Assembly (NCBI GenBank): GCA_922989275.2 | Contig: OV277872.1 | Span: forward strand, 27,668,119-27,732,118 | Reading direction: 5' to 3' | DNA length: 64,000 nucleotides | From: Gari tellinella | Lineage: Eukaryota > Mollusca > Bivalvia > Cardiida > Psammobiidae | Part shown: piece by piece, positions 21,201 through 36,200 of the stretch | Position numbering within the stretch: position 1 is the stretch's first letter | Layout of the letters: the number at the start of each line of letters is the position of its first letter | Translations under genes and position numbers: made by a program | Notes under the pieces: model-generated | What the model was told of the DNA's origin: nothing | The model's database searches: none | What the model saw: the letters and a program-made list of their open reading frames with translations, nothing else

Positions 21201-24200
21201 TAGTGGTATAGTCACTGTGACTTACATCACTAAGCTCCTCATCGCTGTGAGTTCGAATCCCAGTAGGGTCGTTCGGAATTTTTCACGTGGGGAAGCCTTC
21301 CAGCTGGCTTGCGGAAGGTCGGTGGTTCTACCAGTTGCCGATTTGTGCCTGAAACAGTGCATAATAGACTTCTGGGGTCTTCCTCCACCTGTAATTAGCT
21401 GGATGTCGTGATATGACTGAAATACTGTTGAAGGCGACGTAAAATCTAAACAAATAAAAAATCAAACTACCGCCAATAAAGAGAAACATCAAAATATGTC
21501 TAAATGCATGCTGGGTAATTTTTTCGTCTCTCTGCAACAATTGTCGTCTGCTATTTTTCTTAACCCATTACCCCATAGCCTAGTTCTAGTTTTGAAAACA
21601 GGAAACCACAAAAGCAGGTTGAAAGTAAAGCAGAATGCGCCTTAAGGCGCATTCTGTTTTACTTTCATCCTGCTTTAAGCTACCATCTGCTTGAATAAAG
21701 AAAATATTTTGTGATAAATATTCAGAACTGTATCAATTGGAACTATTTTCTTTAGTGGAGGTATAAATTACAGGCATAAAAAGGCGCATTTATAGAGTAA
21801 TGGGTTAAAATATAATTTTCTAAAAAAATATTCAAAACAGTGTCAGAGTGTCAAACAGTTTGGATCCTGATGAGATGCCACGTTGTGTGGCATCTCATCT
21901 GGATCCAAACTGTTTGCAAAGGTAATCACACTGCGGCACATATCTGCTGCTAGTATGGTAAGAGTTATCAAATTTAATTCTTTGATTTTAACTGAAGTGT
22001 CTCAACCTATGCAAACTTGGTAACTGATCAGGATCCAAACTATTTGTCAATCTGCAAATGAGATAATTATAAAGAGTTAATTTCAGAATTGAAGCAGCTC
22101 TACTTTATTCAATCTGAATAAAATTATGTTTATTCAGCACTCTAAATGACCCTGAATTAGATATAAACTATTTGCAAATTTCTTCAAACCCGAATTTTCA
22201 GTGTTGAACGGGTTATTGTGCATAATTATGAAGAATTAAGTCAAATAGAAATCATTAATAAAGTAGAACCTCTCTATTACAGTCATTAAATTGTGTCAAT
22301 AACTAGTTGTTTAAGGCAGGTGGCTGCTTAAAGCAAGGTGAAAGTAAAACAAAAAGCTCCTTTAGGAGCTTTTTGTTTTACTTTCAATTTGCTTTAAGCT
22401 GTCACCTGCCTATTATACAATCAATTAGCCTTTGTTTTAGTGGTCGTAATAGAGAGGTTTTACTGTATAGGTATCAGTAACCCGCTATACTGTAACCAAG
22501 TAGAAAGTGGTCAAAGATTTATTCCTAACCTTCGAGGTGGTAAGTTGACATCTGATCGGGCAAACAGTGGAGACTGACTAGACACAAGGTAGTGTAACTG
22601 GGGAAACGGAACCAGGTTCATGGTGATCTCGTTCAAATCAACATTCAGTGATCCTTCAAACCTGGCCGAGCTGAAAAAATGATTGTAATATGTTGTCAAG
22701 CATATGACATGTACAATGTATATGGCTGTATACATAGAGAAATACACATGCCAAATATGAAAACATATGACAGAAAAATAAACATTCAAACAGAACACAA
22801 TGCCCCCGATAATGGCAATATACGATCTAAGGGGTATGAAAATCAACATACACTGGCACGCTTTTCTATAAGGAAAACTTTAACCCATTACCCCATAGAT
22901 TGTTTCTAATTTTAAAGACAGGTGACCACTCAACCCTTTGAACCCTAGTCCCGCATATAGGCGTGGTTTTCAAACAGTGTATATGTGAATAGAACACATG
23001 TCCTATGCAAACAGTGAAGACCCAGATCAGAGGGCTCCAAAAGGAGCCCTCTGATCAGGGTATTCACTGTTTGTCATAATGCCTAACCTTGACAAAAACA
23101 ACCCTTAAAAGTCAGAAATGGACTAGACTAAGATGGAAACTGGAATTGTCCATTTAAAGTTTCAGGGAGGAAAGAGTTAAAGCAGGTTGAGAGTATAGCA
23201 GAATGTGCCTTATTAGGCACATTCTGCTTTACTTTCAGCCTGCTTTAACCTACCATCTTCTAGGATATATGAAATATACATCATGTGTATATGCATAAGG
23301 GCAAAGATTTATGACAGTTTATAGTTAAACTACTTTCTTCATTGGAGGAATAAATTAGAGGCATAAAACAGGCATATTTATGGATTAAAGGGTTAAGCAG
23401 ATAAGCAGACATACCTTGTCATATTCAGCAGTAGATTAGCTACAATGTTGTTCATGGAGTCAAACGGTTTTTCATCAGCTGGTCTTGCAACGCCCCCCTC
23501 ACTGTCTGTAATGGCACTTCCTGCTTTGACATCACCTGTGATACCGGAGTACATTCTCTTGCCAGTCTTAGAGGGGGGAACTGACTGACTTACTTTGTTC
23601 ACCAGTGAAACAAGGGCCTGAAATAATTCAACAACTCAATTAAAGCCCCTAGATCAGTAAAAAAAGCCTAACCCATTACCCAATAAATACGCCTTTAATT
23701 GATTCCTTCACTGTAGAAATTTCCATTTTGTACAGTTATGAATATTTATAATAAGAAATATTTGCTATATACTAGCAGATGGAAGATTAAAGCAGGCTGA
23801 AAATAAAGCAGAATGCACCTTAAGGTGCATTCTGCTTTATTTTCAACCTGCTAAAAGTAGTCACCTATTTTCAAAATGAGAAACAGGCTATAGGGTAATG
23901 GGTAAAAGACATTCTCTAATGCCAAGTCATGACAGCCCCAACCTTCCCTCTGAATAGTTCTCCCTAAGTGTGAATTCTCAGGTAAATTACAGGTAAAGCA
24001 TGTGTATAGTCTTTGCATTTTGTATTTATGAACACCTACGGTATGTCAAGTTTTTGACAACAATACAAATGTTTGATAGATAGGGATAAATTATGATACA
24101 CTGATATAGACTTTTGGGAATGTCTTTAAATAGCATCCATTAGCATTAATTAAGAAAATCCAAGTGTCACGGCATCTTGATTTTGTTCTAATAAAAAAAA

Positions 24201-27200
24201 TTCACTAATATCTTATTACATCAAGTACCTAAGTATTTTGGAATGACAAGGGATCGCTTTAACAAAATTGTGTTAAAAGTTATCACATCAAGCATTCATG
24301 ATAAAATTATTCTAAAACAACTGAATTTTCTTTTTAAAAAAATAAAAAAAAACATTGTCAAGTTCAGAATGATGTTTGCAAAAGTAGTGGCAAACCTATG
24401 ATTGAATGTTTACCTGATTTTCTATAGGGAGTACACAGTCGGCCTTCTCTGTTAGTTCTCTCATAGCCAGCACACTGTTGTAAGGGGAGGTAATCACATC
24501 ATCATCAGCTGATGGGTACACTGCAGTTACAAACCTTGAATAGTAAAAGGTAAAACAGTTAGATTTTGCGTTAATCCATTACCCCAGAACTGCATCTTTT
24601 AAGCCTTAAATTCATTCCTCCACTGAAGAAAAATAAACTTTATACAGTTATGAATATGTACCATAAGAAATATTTTCTATATTCTTTTATCACACAAAAC
24701 CGACTCTGGGAGTGTTATAAAGCCATTAAATAAACTATAGTGAAATATCAATATTTGGGTTCCGGCCCTACCTGTTCGTCCACGAGCGCTGCATGGCGCT
24801 GGGCGCCAAATGACGTCATTTGCCATGGCGTTACTGTAAACAACGTCAAGTTTTGGCGGAAAATACATATGGCGGAGAGACAAAAAACTACGGATTCAGT
24901 TCACTTAAAAGGGTTTTAAAATGTTTATGTGATAAATAGGATCTATCATTCGTGCTCATTATTTATCATTCTTAATAAACTCGTTGACTAAAACAAATAT
25001 TACGCTCGCCAAGGCTCGCGTCATATTGTTTTAGTCAACTCGTTTATTAAAAATGATAATTAATGAGCACTCATGTAAGATCCTCTATGTATATAATAAC
25101 TTTAAGCAGGCTGAAAGTAAAGCAGAATGTGCCTTAAGGCTGAAAAATGTGAGAAAATGTTGGATTTGTTCAGTTTACTCCCACTTATCTGGAGCCCTGT
25201 TTGAATCATACGACAATTATTTACTGTTCAAAGAATTGAACCATACATACCTATAGACATCAGGGTATTCATCTGCAAGTAAATTGAGGATAAATGTTCC
25301 CACTCCGGAGCCAGTGCCTGAAATACAGATTAAATAATCAGAAATATAGCATATAACAAATACAGCAAATTAATAATCAGAAATATAGCATATAACAAAT
25401 ACAGTAAAATAATAATGAGAAATAATAATGTATAATAAAAAAAAAGTGATTTTATTATCAGAAATATAGCATATTAAAAATACAGTAAAACCTCTCTAAT
25501 GCAGTGTCTCATCAGGAAACAAACTGTTTGACACTCTGACCCTGTTTTAAAAAAAAAAGAAATATGGAAAATTTTATATTTAGAACAGTTGCAGACAACA
25601 ATATCTGCAGATGAAAAAAATTACCCAGCATGCACTGGTGAGCATATTAACTGTTTCACAGACAAGAGTTAATGAACACAGACTATGACATTATTCTGAT
25701 CAGTACTTGTATGAGCAACATTTCTTCTGTTTTAACAGTTGAAATTGACATAAAATTGCAAATAAATCTTAACCCTTTCACCCCATAGCCTGTTTCTAGT
25801 TTTGAAAACAGGTCCAACCACTTAAAGCAGGTTGAAAGTAAAGCAGAATAACTCAATATGAATTCAGGGACGTAATTAATTGTTCCTGATTAATTGGAAC
25901 TAGTTTCTTTAGTGGATGGAGAAATTAAAGGCATTTAAAAGCATATATATGGAGTAATGAGTTAAGCAGACAATAATAGGGTGGTGGAATTTTTTGAAAA
26001 TTAGACTTAAAATGTAGATCTATGAGCTGAATTATAAAGTGGCTAGATCTAATACATTATCAATATGAATAGATTTTATTTATTTTATTGAGAAAAAAAA
26101 TTTCAGGAGTTAATTTAAGTTTCTTTATCTATTGCCTGCATAACAGTGGTAAGCTAATCTTTTATAATCAAATATCAAATTATTTCTAAGTTGGCGTACC
26201 GAAACAGGCATGTATGAAATGCCAAGGTGGCGAATCGTACTTAAGAAGCGAATACTCTCTGTGAAGGAGATTTTAGATAATGTTTACACCAACGACTGGT
26301 CCCTACTTTCGGAAGTCTTCGGACAATCTCAAAACGGAAGTTTGCAAATCCAAACAAAAAGTTCATTTCCAGGAACGCCAGAATTTTATCTAATTTAGGT
26401 GCACCATTGGGACTGTACTCGACCTGTCACTTTATCCTGACACCGACGAACCAGTCGTAATGCTAACCCGAAATCCTGAGCATCAAGTAGGGAAGCCATT
26501 ACTACCAATTTTCAAGTCTTCGGTTTGACCCGGCCGGGGATTGAACCTACAACCTTCAGCACTGCAAGCGGACGCTCTACCACTGAGCTATACAGGCGGT
26601 CATGTATAATTGTATACTGTTTTCTCAGAGATTCATGGGTCTAATCATATCACTCCTGATTTAATGTTTTACATTTTTGGTGAACTAACGTTGCTTAATT
26701 TCTGCTAATTGCCACTCCATATCTCAAACTCGTAAGTCTTAAATGATACATACAGACTAATGATACAGTGCCCCCTCCCAATGACTCCCTCCTTACAACA
26801 ATGTTTACTTCGTCGGTGTCAGGATAAAGTGACCGGCCGGGTACAGTCCCATTGGTGCACCTAAAAAGTGCCCCTTCTCATAATCATCAGAATTGATGGC
26901 GTAGAAGTAATAAATAGAAAGAAATACCGCTGTTCCCCAAACAAGACAGTTATGTCAAACTCTTTCACTGAGCACTGCAATATCGTCAACTGGAAATTGT
27001 TATCTGCTGTTGTTTCTCAAAATTACATATTGGACATTTTGATAGAAGAAACATAATGACGAGTGGTAAACAGCTTGAATCCAGATTAGACCCTGCATTA
27101 CGGGGTCACGGGTGTCTGATCAGGATTCAAGCTGTTGCAAATGTAAGCTTATTTCCCTCCCTACAACAACTCCTTCCGAACAACAAGCACAAAATGTCGG

Positions 27201-30200
27201 TCAAAAGCTATACATAGCTCATGTTTTCCAATGTTATTTATAATGACTCGCCGACTATAAATAAAAGTTGTATTTGTATTATTTGTCTCCCATTGGATGT
27301 TGTAGAGATAGAGCATTGTACTATTCAAAGTGGTGACAGGTCATATATAAGAAAACTACAATTTATTAATCATTCAATTTCTATATTTATCTGTTTCATT
27401 ATTGGGATGTCCGATGTATACAGATGGAAAAAAATAGAAGCACATGCTTGACAACCTAACTTGTAACTCTGGAAGCACCCTGTCATGGTACAGACCCCAA
27501 CTACTAGAGTCCACAGAGCGACAGAATGGTAATCTGAAGGTGCTGTGTTCAAGCCCCGTCAGACTGCATATTGCCCTTCCACAGAAGTTCCTTTGTGACA
27601 TCAGTAATACAAAACAATCAAAGTATTCAAACCTGACCACTGACAGTTGTACTTGTAATGATTTGGAAAGGATATCCATTCTGTATTTATTTTATTCTAA
27701 AACTAAAAATTATTCTGTTTGTTTCAGGTTCAAGAACAACTGTAGGCCAGTTTCTACGATCATGGAGCCCTTGGATCGACAAAAAACTCTCCGCACTTTG
27801 ATCAGAGATGAACATCTGACATGCTCTATCTGCTTCAGTCCCTTCACTGGCCCAAAAGCTTTGCCATGTTTGCACACATTCTGTGTTGGTTGTTTGAGGG
27901 ACTATGTGACTGGAAGGAATTTTGAGTCTGAAGGAGTTTTTCCTTGTCCTATGTGCAGAAAAGACATCCCAATACCACCTAGTGGTGTTACAGGTATATA
28001 TACTGCTTAACTCACTCATCCCGACACATCGAATGGACTATGCCAGTTTCCAATCAGCTCAATAGATTAAGTTAGTTTTGACTGACAGACTTTGGCTAAA
28101 TTGAAATGTAGAAAAGTATACTGAAGCAAAAATGAAAACTTTACATGCTAAATACCCTATTAATTTTGAACAGGTTATTGTTCTCATTGATAAACCTTCA
28201 GTACACTAATCGACTGGCATATCGATACACACCTTATATCGTTAATCTCGCTCAGGTGTAACTCTCACGCTTTTCTCGATCATGGATTTCCTGTTTTCAA
28301 CATCACCCACGTGTTGAAACATCGTTGTCAGTTTCAAGTAAGCTCGCTTATAAAGAAACACTAAGTGTTAATCACAAACAAGAAAAAATAACATTTCCTG
28401 TATTTTCTGCAATTATTAGCTATGCCACGTCTCTCTGAAAATCAGAGAAATCAGGCTATTGGCATGCTGAATGCCTGTGCCAGGGTAAATGATGTTGCAC
28501 AGCATTTTGGTTGCTCTCGCCAAACAATTCACAACCTTGCCACTCGCTATACAGCTACTGGTTCCGTCCGCGACCGCCAAAGGCCAGGTAGACAACGCAC
28601 GACGTCACATAGAGACGATCGCGTTATTACGTTAGGTCACTTCCGTAATCCATTTTTGCCAGCCACGGTAACTGTTCAGTAGCTAGGGGTCAGTGTTCAG
28701 AAAATCACAAACCATCTGAGAGCAATAAATCAACCACTTCGTGCTCGCAGACCATACACTGGGCAGATTTTAACGGCACGTCATTGGGCTGCAAGATTGG
28801 CATGGTCACGACGTCACCGTCTTTGGAGGTGAAATCAGTGGAACAATGTAATTTTCTCAGACGAGTCTCGCTTCACTGTCAGCTTTGCAGACGGTAGAGT
28901 GAAAGTTTAACGTCGCAGAAGTGAAAGATTTGCAAAGTGTTGCATAAGGGAAAGGGACAGGTTCGGTTGCGGCAGCGTCATGGTCTGGGGAGGAATCAAG
29001 GACAACCAAAAGACAGAGCTTGTGATTGTTCAGGGAAATTTAAATGCACAAGGTTACATCAATCTTCTGCACAATCATTTGCTCCCATTTATGCGGAACC
29101 ATGGCCCTCAGACAATCTTTCAGCATGACAATGCTAGACCCCACACTGCCAGAGTAACCACACAGTTCTTGGCAGCCAATAACTTGAACGTCTTTACCTT
29201 GCCTGCAGTTTCCCCGTATCTTAACCCCATTGAGCACATCTGGGACGAACTCGGGTGCAGGGTAAGAACAAATCATCAAATAAACAACGTCATCAATGAC
29301 CTGAGACAGGCTTTGCTGTTAGAGTGGCAGGCAATTCCAAATAACGTCGTTAGACATTACGTCAACTCCATGAGGAGGAGAATATTGGCTTGCATTACAA
29401 GAAATGGTGGTCATACACGCTATTGACAAGCTCAAATCAATATTGCCCGTTTAATCTGGCATTCAACACCCAAACTTATACTGGGTCCAATAATTAACAC
29501 TTTCGTTATTTTTTAAATTGACCCCTACATTATTTGATTTAACGTAAAAAATTAATCGTTCAAGAAATATTAATGAAATTCACAAAACTTACAGAAATAT
29601 AATAGGGTTAAATAATGGTGTCATTGTTTTAACGGTGCGTCTCACATAACTAGAAATATTTAGATTCAAAGTACATGTAAAGTTTTCATTTTTGCTCAGT
29701 ATAGAAAGCGATTATCACAGTTTTTCTTTTGCCATTTTTCTGCATTAACCTGACACTTGTCTTAAAACTGTTAGTATCAATAAAGTTTAATTTAATTTTA
29801 TCATTTAAACTCAGCAGAGAAACAGAGATACTAGATTCCTTTGATCTGTTGACTCATCTTTAATCCCTTCATCAGAATTTGAAAACACAACATTAAAGCA
29901 GTAAAAGGGATTAGAGCTCGGTTTTAAATAATGATGTACAAAGCACCATATAAGAGTGATAAACAGAATGTTTCCAACACCTTCTCCTTTTAAACCATTA
30001 AATTGATTATCCCATAAATATGCCGTTAACTTATTCCTCCACTGAAGAAAATAGTTTCCCTTTATACAGTCATGTACATACATAAGAAATAATTTCTATA
30101 TCTTTGCAGATGCTAGTTTAAAGCAGGCTGAAAGTAAAGCAGAATACACCTTTAGGCGCATTCTGCTAAATTACTTTCAACTTGCTTTAAGTGATACCCT

Positions 30201-33200
30201 GTCTTCAAAACCTTCAACTTGCTTTAAGTGATACCCTGTCTTCAAAACCAGAAACAGACTACGGGGTAATTGGTTAAACCCTGTGTAGTGAATACTCATT
30301 AGAATCATAGTTATTGCAGTCAACAAACTATTGTTGACAGGAATTGTTTATGTCATCATAACTTTATTTATCCATCCAATCAGCTATTCAGTGTTTCTGA
30401 TATGAAACTTTTGACTGTTTCAGGTTTTCCTGACAACTATCTTGTGGCTAGCTTGTCGGACACAATTGAAAGTGAATCCAAGCCAGTTGTGCCGCCTCGG
30501 CCCTCACAGAATGCTATAAGTACAGCCAGACAACAGCATGACAGAGTGTCTCCAATACCCAATCTTGTCCAACCCCACAGAGTCAGTCCTACTCCACAAA
30601 ATTTGCAGATGCCCACACAACCTTACAGCTCTGATCCATTCTCTTGTGGAGACCAGGGTGCTGGTAAACTTGGCCGTGAAACTCCAGAGACACCATTTGA
30701 ATATGTCGACAAAAGCGGTGAAATAAAGGGCCAGGCTGACTCAAACTTGTACCCACATCTAGTTGATCCAAGTACACTTACAGGCCCTTGTATGGATAAA
30801 ATGGTGCTTCAGTTTGGAAACTTTGGTGCTGATGTGAGAAGTTTTAGAAAGCCATTTGCCATGGCAGTGGGAAGAAATGGTGAGTTTGTCATAACAGACC
30901 GAGCTGGAAATAGAGTATTTATCTTCTCAAATATTGGAGAGAAGAAAAGTGCTTTCATTGCTGATAAATGTTCCATAAATGGAGTTGCTGTCACAAAAGA
31001 AAACAATATTTTAGTTGCTGTGAGTAAATCTGGGTCTGCCATCATGAGGATGTACTCCATGCAAGGTAGACTGCTTAAATCTATTGGTGATTTCTATGCG
31101 TATGATAGTGCAAGTGGCATTACAATAACACCGTCTAACTTTGTAGCAATAACTAACCTAGCCTCAGATAATGTGTTAGTCTTCACAGACCAGTTCAAGT
31201 CGTCAGTCAAGTTTGGTAGGAAAGGAAGCGGGGACAATCATTTTCTTCAGCCCCAGTTCATTGCAGCCACAATGAAAAACTATCTAGTGATTTCAGACAC
31301 AGGCAATCACTGTGTTAAGGTTTGTGATCAGGAAGGAAATGTGAAGCGTAGCTTTGGGGGTAAGGGTGATGGTCACGGTAAACTTGACACTCCGTTAGGC
31401 ATAGCTACCGATGCTGAGGATAATATTATTATTGCTGATTCAAACAACTTCAGAGTGGAAATATTTACTGTCAAAGGAATATTTTACACGACTCTTGTGG
31501 AAGACACAAACTTGATTAGACCAGATGTTAAACCAATCAGTGTTGCAGTCACCCCAAGAAATAATGTCGCAGTGTTGTTGTCGGGTACCGGTTTTGTGGA
31601 AGTTCGTGTCTATAACTGGAAGTCAATGGGTGCTGGACGATATGGTATATCAACTGTGTAATAGCAGACAGGAGCAATAAGAAAAACTCTGCCAAACTTT
31701 CCACATAAAACAGTGCTGCACGTAATAGAGTAGCAGGGCTCCAGATACATGGCTGTAGATAAGGGGAGTATCTCAAAACTAAAATCGTTATTACTGCATT
31801 TAACCTTATGGTGTCACTTCTCATTAGAATTGTCTGGAAGAGACAATTCTAATGAGTAGTAACATTATAAGATTTGGTGCTGAAATGAGTGAGAAAATAT
31901 TGGATTTGTTCAGTTTACTCCCTCTTATCTGGAGCCCTGAGATAAGGGGAGTATTTAAAATATTAAAATCTTTATTACTGCATTAAACCCTATGGTGTTA
32001 CTACTCATTAGAATCGTCTCTTCGAGAATGATTATGAGTAATTACACTATAGGATTTTGTGCTTAAATAATTGTGAAAATATTGAACTTGTTTGGTTTAA
32101 CCCCTCTTATCTGCTTAAGATTTATAAAATCTTATTTCTGTATTAAACCCTATGGTGATGGGTGTTACTACTCATTAAGTTTGTCTATTCGAGACAATTC
32201 TAATGAGTAACTTCACAATATGATTGGTGCTAAAATGAGTGAGAAAATGGTAAATTTGTTCAGTTTACACCCTTTTTCTGGAGCCCCGATTAATAAAATC
32301 TATGTTTTACAAATTGACATATTAATTGTTGTATTGATGTCATATAGACTATGGTATTTGTTTATTATATATTACTGTACTGGTGTGCTTGCATACTTTA
32401 TTTATTGACTAACAACTCCTTTTTGCAAACTGTATTTTTGCTATCTTGTAAATTTCAGTTGATCCTGAAATTGGAACTTCTGTGATAATTTGTACCATAA
32501 TTATATCAATTGAAATTAAGTAAGAAAATTTGCCATAATATCCAATACTGCTCATGCTTCTCTGTCTCACTTTTTTTTTCTTCTTTATTTTGCATGTAAT
32601 CAGTGAAGTAGACCTCACTCACACACTCACTATCCTAGTTTAGCGTCTGTGTTCCCTTCGTCAGACCTAAAATTTGTAACCAATTTTCCAATGTGATTGC
32701 TTCCTGTATCTTTCTGCATTAATTTTATCCTGCATTAGCAGGGTTCCAGTTAAGAAGGAGTAAACTCAACATATCTAACATTTGCTCACTCATTTCAGCA
32801 CCAAATTCTATGGTGTTACTACTCATTAGAATCGTCTCGAAGAGACGATTCTAATGAGTAGTGACACCATAGGTTTTAATGCAGAAATTAAGATTTTACT
32901 GGTGATTTCTGAAATACTACCCATATCTGGAGCCCTGCTTAGGCAGTCACCTATCCCAAGAGATGCCCATGTTACTTTGATGAGGGGTTTCTGACAAAAA
33001 GTTAGGCTGTACTTGAAGTATTCATTCATTATTGATCAGAAATGAGTGACATAAAGCTGATGGATTTCTTAATGACATACTGGGGTAAATGAGATCATCA
33101 ATATGATGTGAGCAAACCAATTAGCAAGTGGTTTATTCACGGTATTACTATTAGTTCTAACATCTGCCTACTCTACTTCTGCTGTTGCAGGTTTTTGTTT

Positions 33201-36200
33201 GCAGAAAATGTCATAGCCCATAACCCAATAACCTGTTTTTAGTTTTAAAGACAAATGACCACTTAAAACAGGCTGAAAGTAAAACAGAATGCACCTTAAG
33301 GAATATTCTGCTTTACTTTCAGCCTGCTTAAACCCATTTCCCCAGTCTGTTTCTAGTTTTGAAGACAGTTTACTGCTTAAAGCAGGTTGAAAGTAGCAGA
33401 ATGCACCTTATTCAAGGCGCATTCTGTTTTACTTTGAGTCTGCTTTAAGTTGTTATCTTCTAGAATATAGAAAATATTTCTTATGATACATATTCATGAC
33501 TGTTTAAAGGCAGTATGTCAGCCAAAATAGCGCATTTTTTAAACCTGAAAATTCAGGCACATACGTAATCTAAACATATAAAAAGAAGTAATCCGCGATG
33601 ATTATGGAGGCAATAAATCTGACAAACACATGAATTTGGTGGAAAAAAGTCGACTTTTAAATCGGTTTGTTGACATCCGATCAACGATGGAGATTTTCCG
33701 AGTTCGTTCGGCTTGCGCCCATTAAAGATGTTTTCATAGCTCATTATTAGTGTTTTCTTCTGACTTGACAGAGTTATTTTTAGATTGGAACATTCTAAAA
33801 CTTTAAAAGGGATGAGTATACCCTACATCCAGCAAGAAACATTGATAGCTGTGTGCACAGTAATGAGTATACAGTAGAGAATACATTTTTCTTTCCCGTT
33901 TAAACGCAAACGCAATGCACTAAACTGTGGAAATTTACTTTTAGAAGATTTAACTATTTTATTTTTTAATCTGATTAGCAAATAGATTGGAGCCTGATCA
34001 AACGCCGGGTTACCCGGCGTCTGACCTGGCTCCAATCTGTTTGCAATGGAAATAATAGTTTTGCATACAAATGCGTTTATTTGGAAAGAATAAAATATCA
34101 GTAAAGTTAGCGCAGCGGTCTCGTGCTGCACGAGAACCATACTTATCTCAAGTAGGAAAGTGTACGATGATGTAGTCGATGTTACCTTGCTTACAGTGGT
34201 GATTTCAATTGCAAACAGTTTGGAGCAGATCACAAGCCGGGTAGCCCGGCGTCTGATCAGGCACCAAACTGTTTGCCGCTCAGACTAACATGAATGGTCA
34301 GAATTGTCTAAAGGTTGTCCATTTATGCGTATTATTGCGATGCGTTTAAACGGGAAAGATAAAGTTTTGTCCACTGTTACCTTAATGGTTATGAACTATT
34401 CTGTTCTAAAAATAACCCAGACAAGTCAGGAAAATCAGATCGATCTCGTGACTCTTATTCGACCTTGCGAAAATTCTCGGAAGCCGACACGAAGATTTGT
34501 TATCATATGTAAACAAAAAGCTTATTTTTCCAACCATCTCGATAAGAAATCGGCACATTTATGTATGGTTCTTAAAGAAGGGGGGCATGTTTCAGGCACC
34601 TGACAACGGATTTCGCTTAGTTTTAATACATAGAAAATGTTCTTATATAAGAAATTGCGCGATTTAAACATAAATTTGGGTGGTATTCTGGCTTTAAATT
34701 GGAACTATTTTCTTCATTGGAGGAATAATTTAGAGGCGTAAAAAGGCGTATATGTTGGGTAATGGGCTAAGCTACCATCTACCAGGATAAAGAAAGTATT
34801 TCTTATGGTTCATAAATATGATCATATAATAGTGGAACTATTTTCTCCAGTGGAGGAGAAAGGTTAAGTACATGTATCTTGTTTAATGTTTATATCATAT
34901 ACATGTATTTTGTAAAATAGTTTTTGACCTGCATTTATGATTGTTTATTAATCTATATGTTTGTTTATTAATCTATATGGTTTGTTTTTTTATCTTTATC
35001 AAATTGCTGAATGTAGAATGGGAACAGAGTCAGTTATTGTTCTTGCCTCTTCAAAACATTCATTACATATCAACTTGTCATTAGCTACCTCTGTATCAAA
35101 CAAGAAAATCTCATAAAAATAAGAATTCCACAGCTTTGGATGTTTTGCTTCTGTAATGAGGGTACGATGCAAGTGACATGTTTCTAAGGTATTACATATT
35201 AAATTAAACTCATTACCCTATAGCCTGTTTCCAGTTCTGAAGACAGGTGACCTTTAAAAGTAGACTGACAGTAAAGCAGAATGTGCCTTAAGGCACATTC
35301 TGCTTTACTTTCAGCCAGCTTTAAACTACCATTTGCTAGGATAAAGAAAATATTTCTTATGGTGCATATTCATGACAAAGACTTTAAGAGGAACTATTTC
35401 TTTAGGGCACATTCTACTTTAATTTCAACCTGCATTAAATGGTCATCTGTCTCCAAGACTAGAAACTATGAGGTAAGTATTTCTTCATTTCTTATGCCCT
35501 GCATTAACCCATTACCACATAGCCTGTTTCTAGTATTGAAGATAGGTGACCACTTAAAGCAGGTTGAAAGTTTAGCAGAATGCGCCTTAAGCGCATTCTG
35601 CTTTACTTTCAGTCTGCTTTACCTAGCATCTGTTAGAATATAGAAAGTTTGAAACTATTTTCTTCAGTGGAGTAATAAATTGAGAGGGTCAAGGGCGTAT
35701 TTATGAGGTAAAGGATTAAATGGTCATCTGTCTTCAAAACTAGAAACTATGTGGTAAATCTTTCTTCATTACTTATGCCCTGCATTTAACCCTTTACCTG
35801 ATAGCATTATTTCTAGTATTGAAGATATGTGACTACTTAAAGCAGGTTGAAAGTAAAGCAGAATGCGCCCTAAGGCGCATTCTGCTTTACTTTCAGACTG
35901 CTTTAAGCTATTAACTGCTAGAATAAGGAAAGTATTAAATATGACATATATTCATTACGGTATAATTTGGAACTATTTTTTTCAGCGGATGAATAAAATG
36001 AATGTGCTAAAAGTCGCTTCTATAAGGGAAAGGGTTAAGCGGCAACCTGTCATTGAAGACAGATTTTCTTCTTCACTGAAAGTCAGCTAACCGGTGATTT
36101 TACTGCATCACTTTTTTTCCTGTTTCTTACAATGTTTTCATGGCAACGTATTTATTGTCGATTATTGTGTGCAAAACAAGTGCTTATTAGAACCACATAG

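Noticed and set aside
26210..26398. 62-codon frame before the 52-bp inverted-repeat element
   Set aside because: No motif, no matching splice-joined neighbour, and other frames in the region look equally possible.
27444..27761. N-terminal extension of the RING protein
   Set aside because: The open frame crosses a good acceptor (TTTCAG 27727). The residues before MEPLDRQ are not domain-like.
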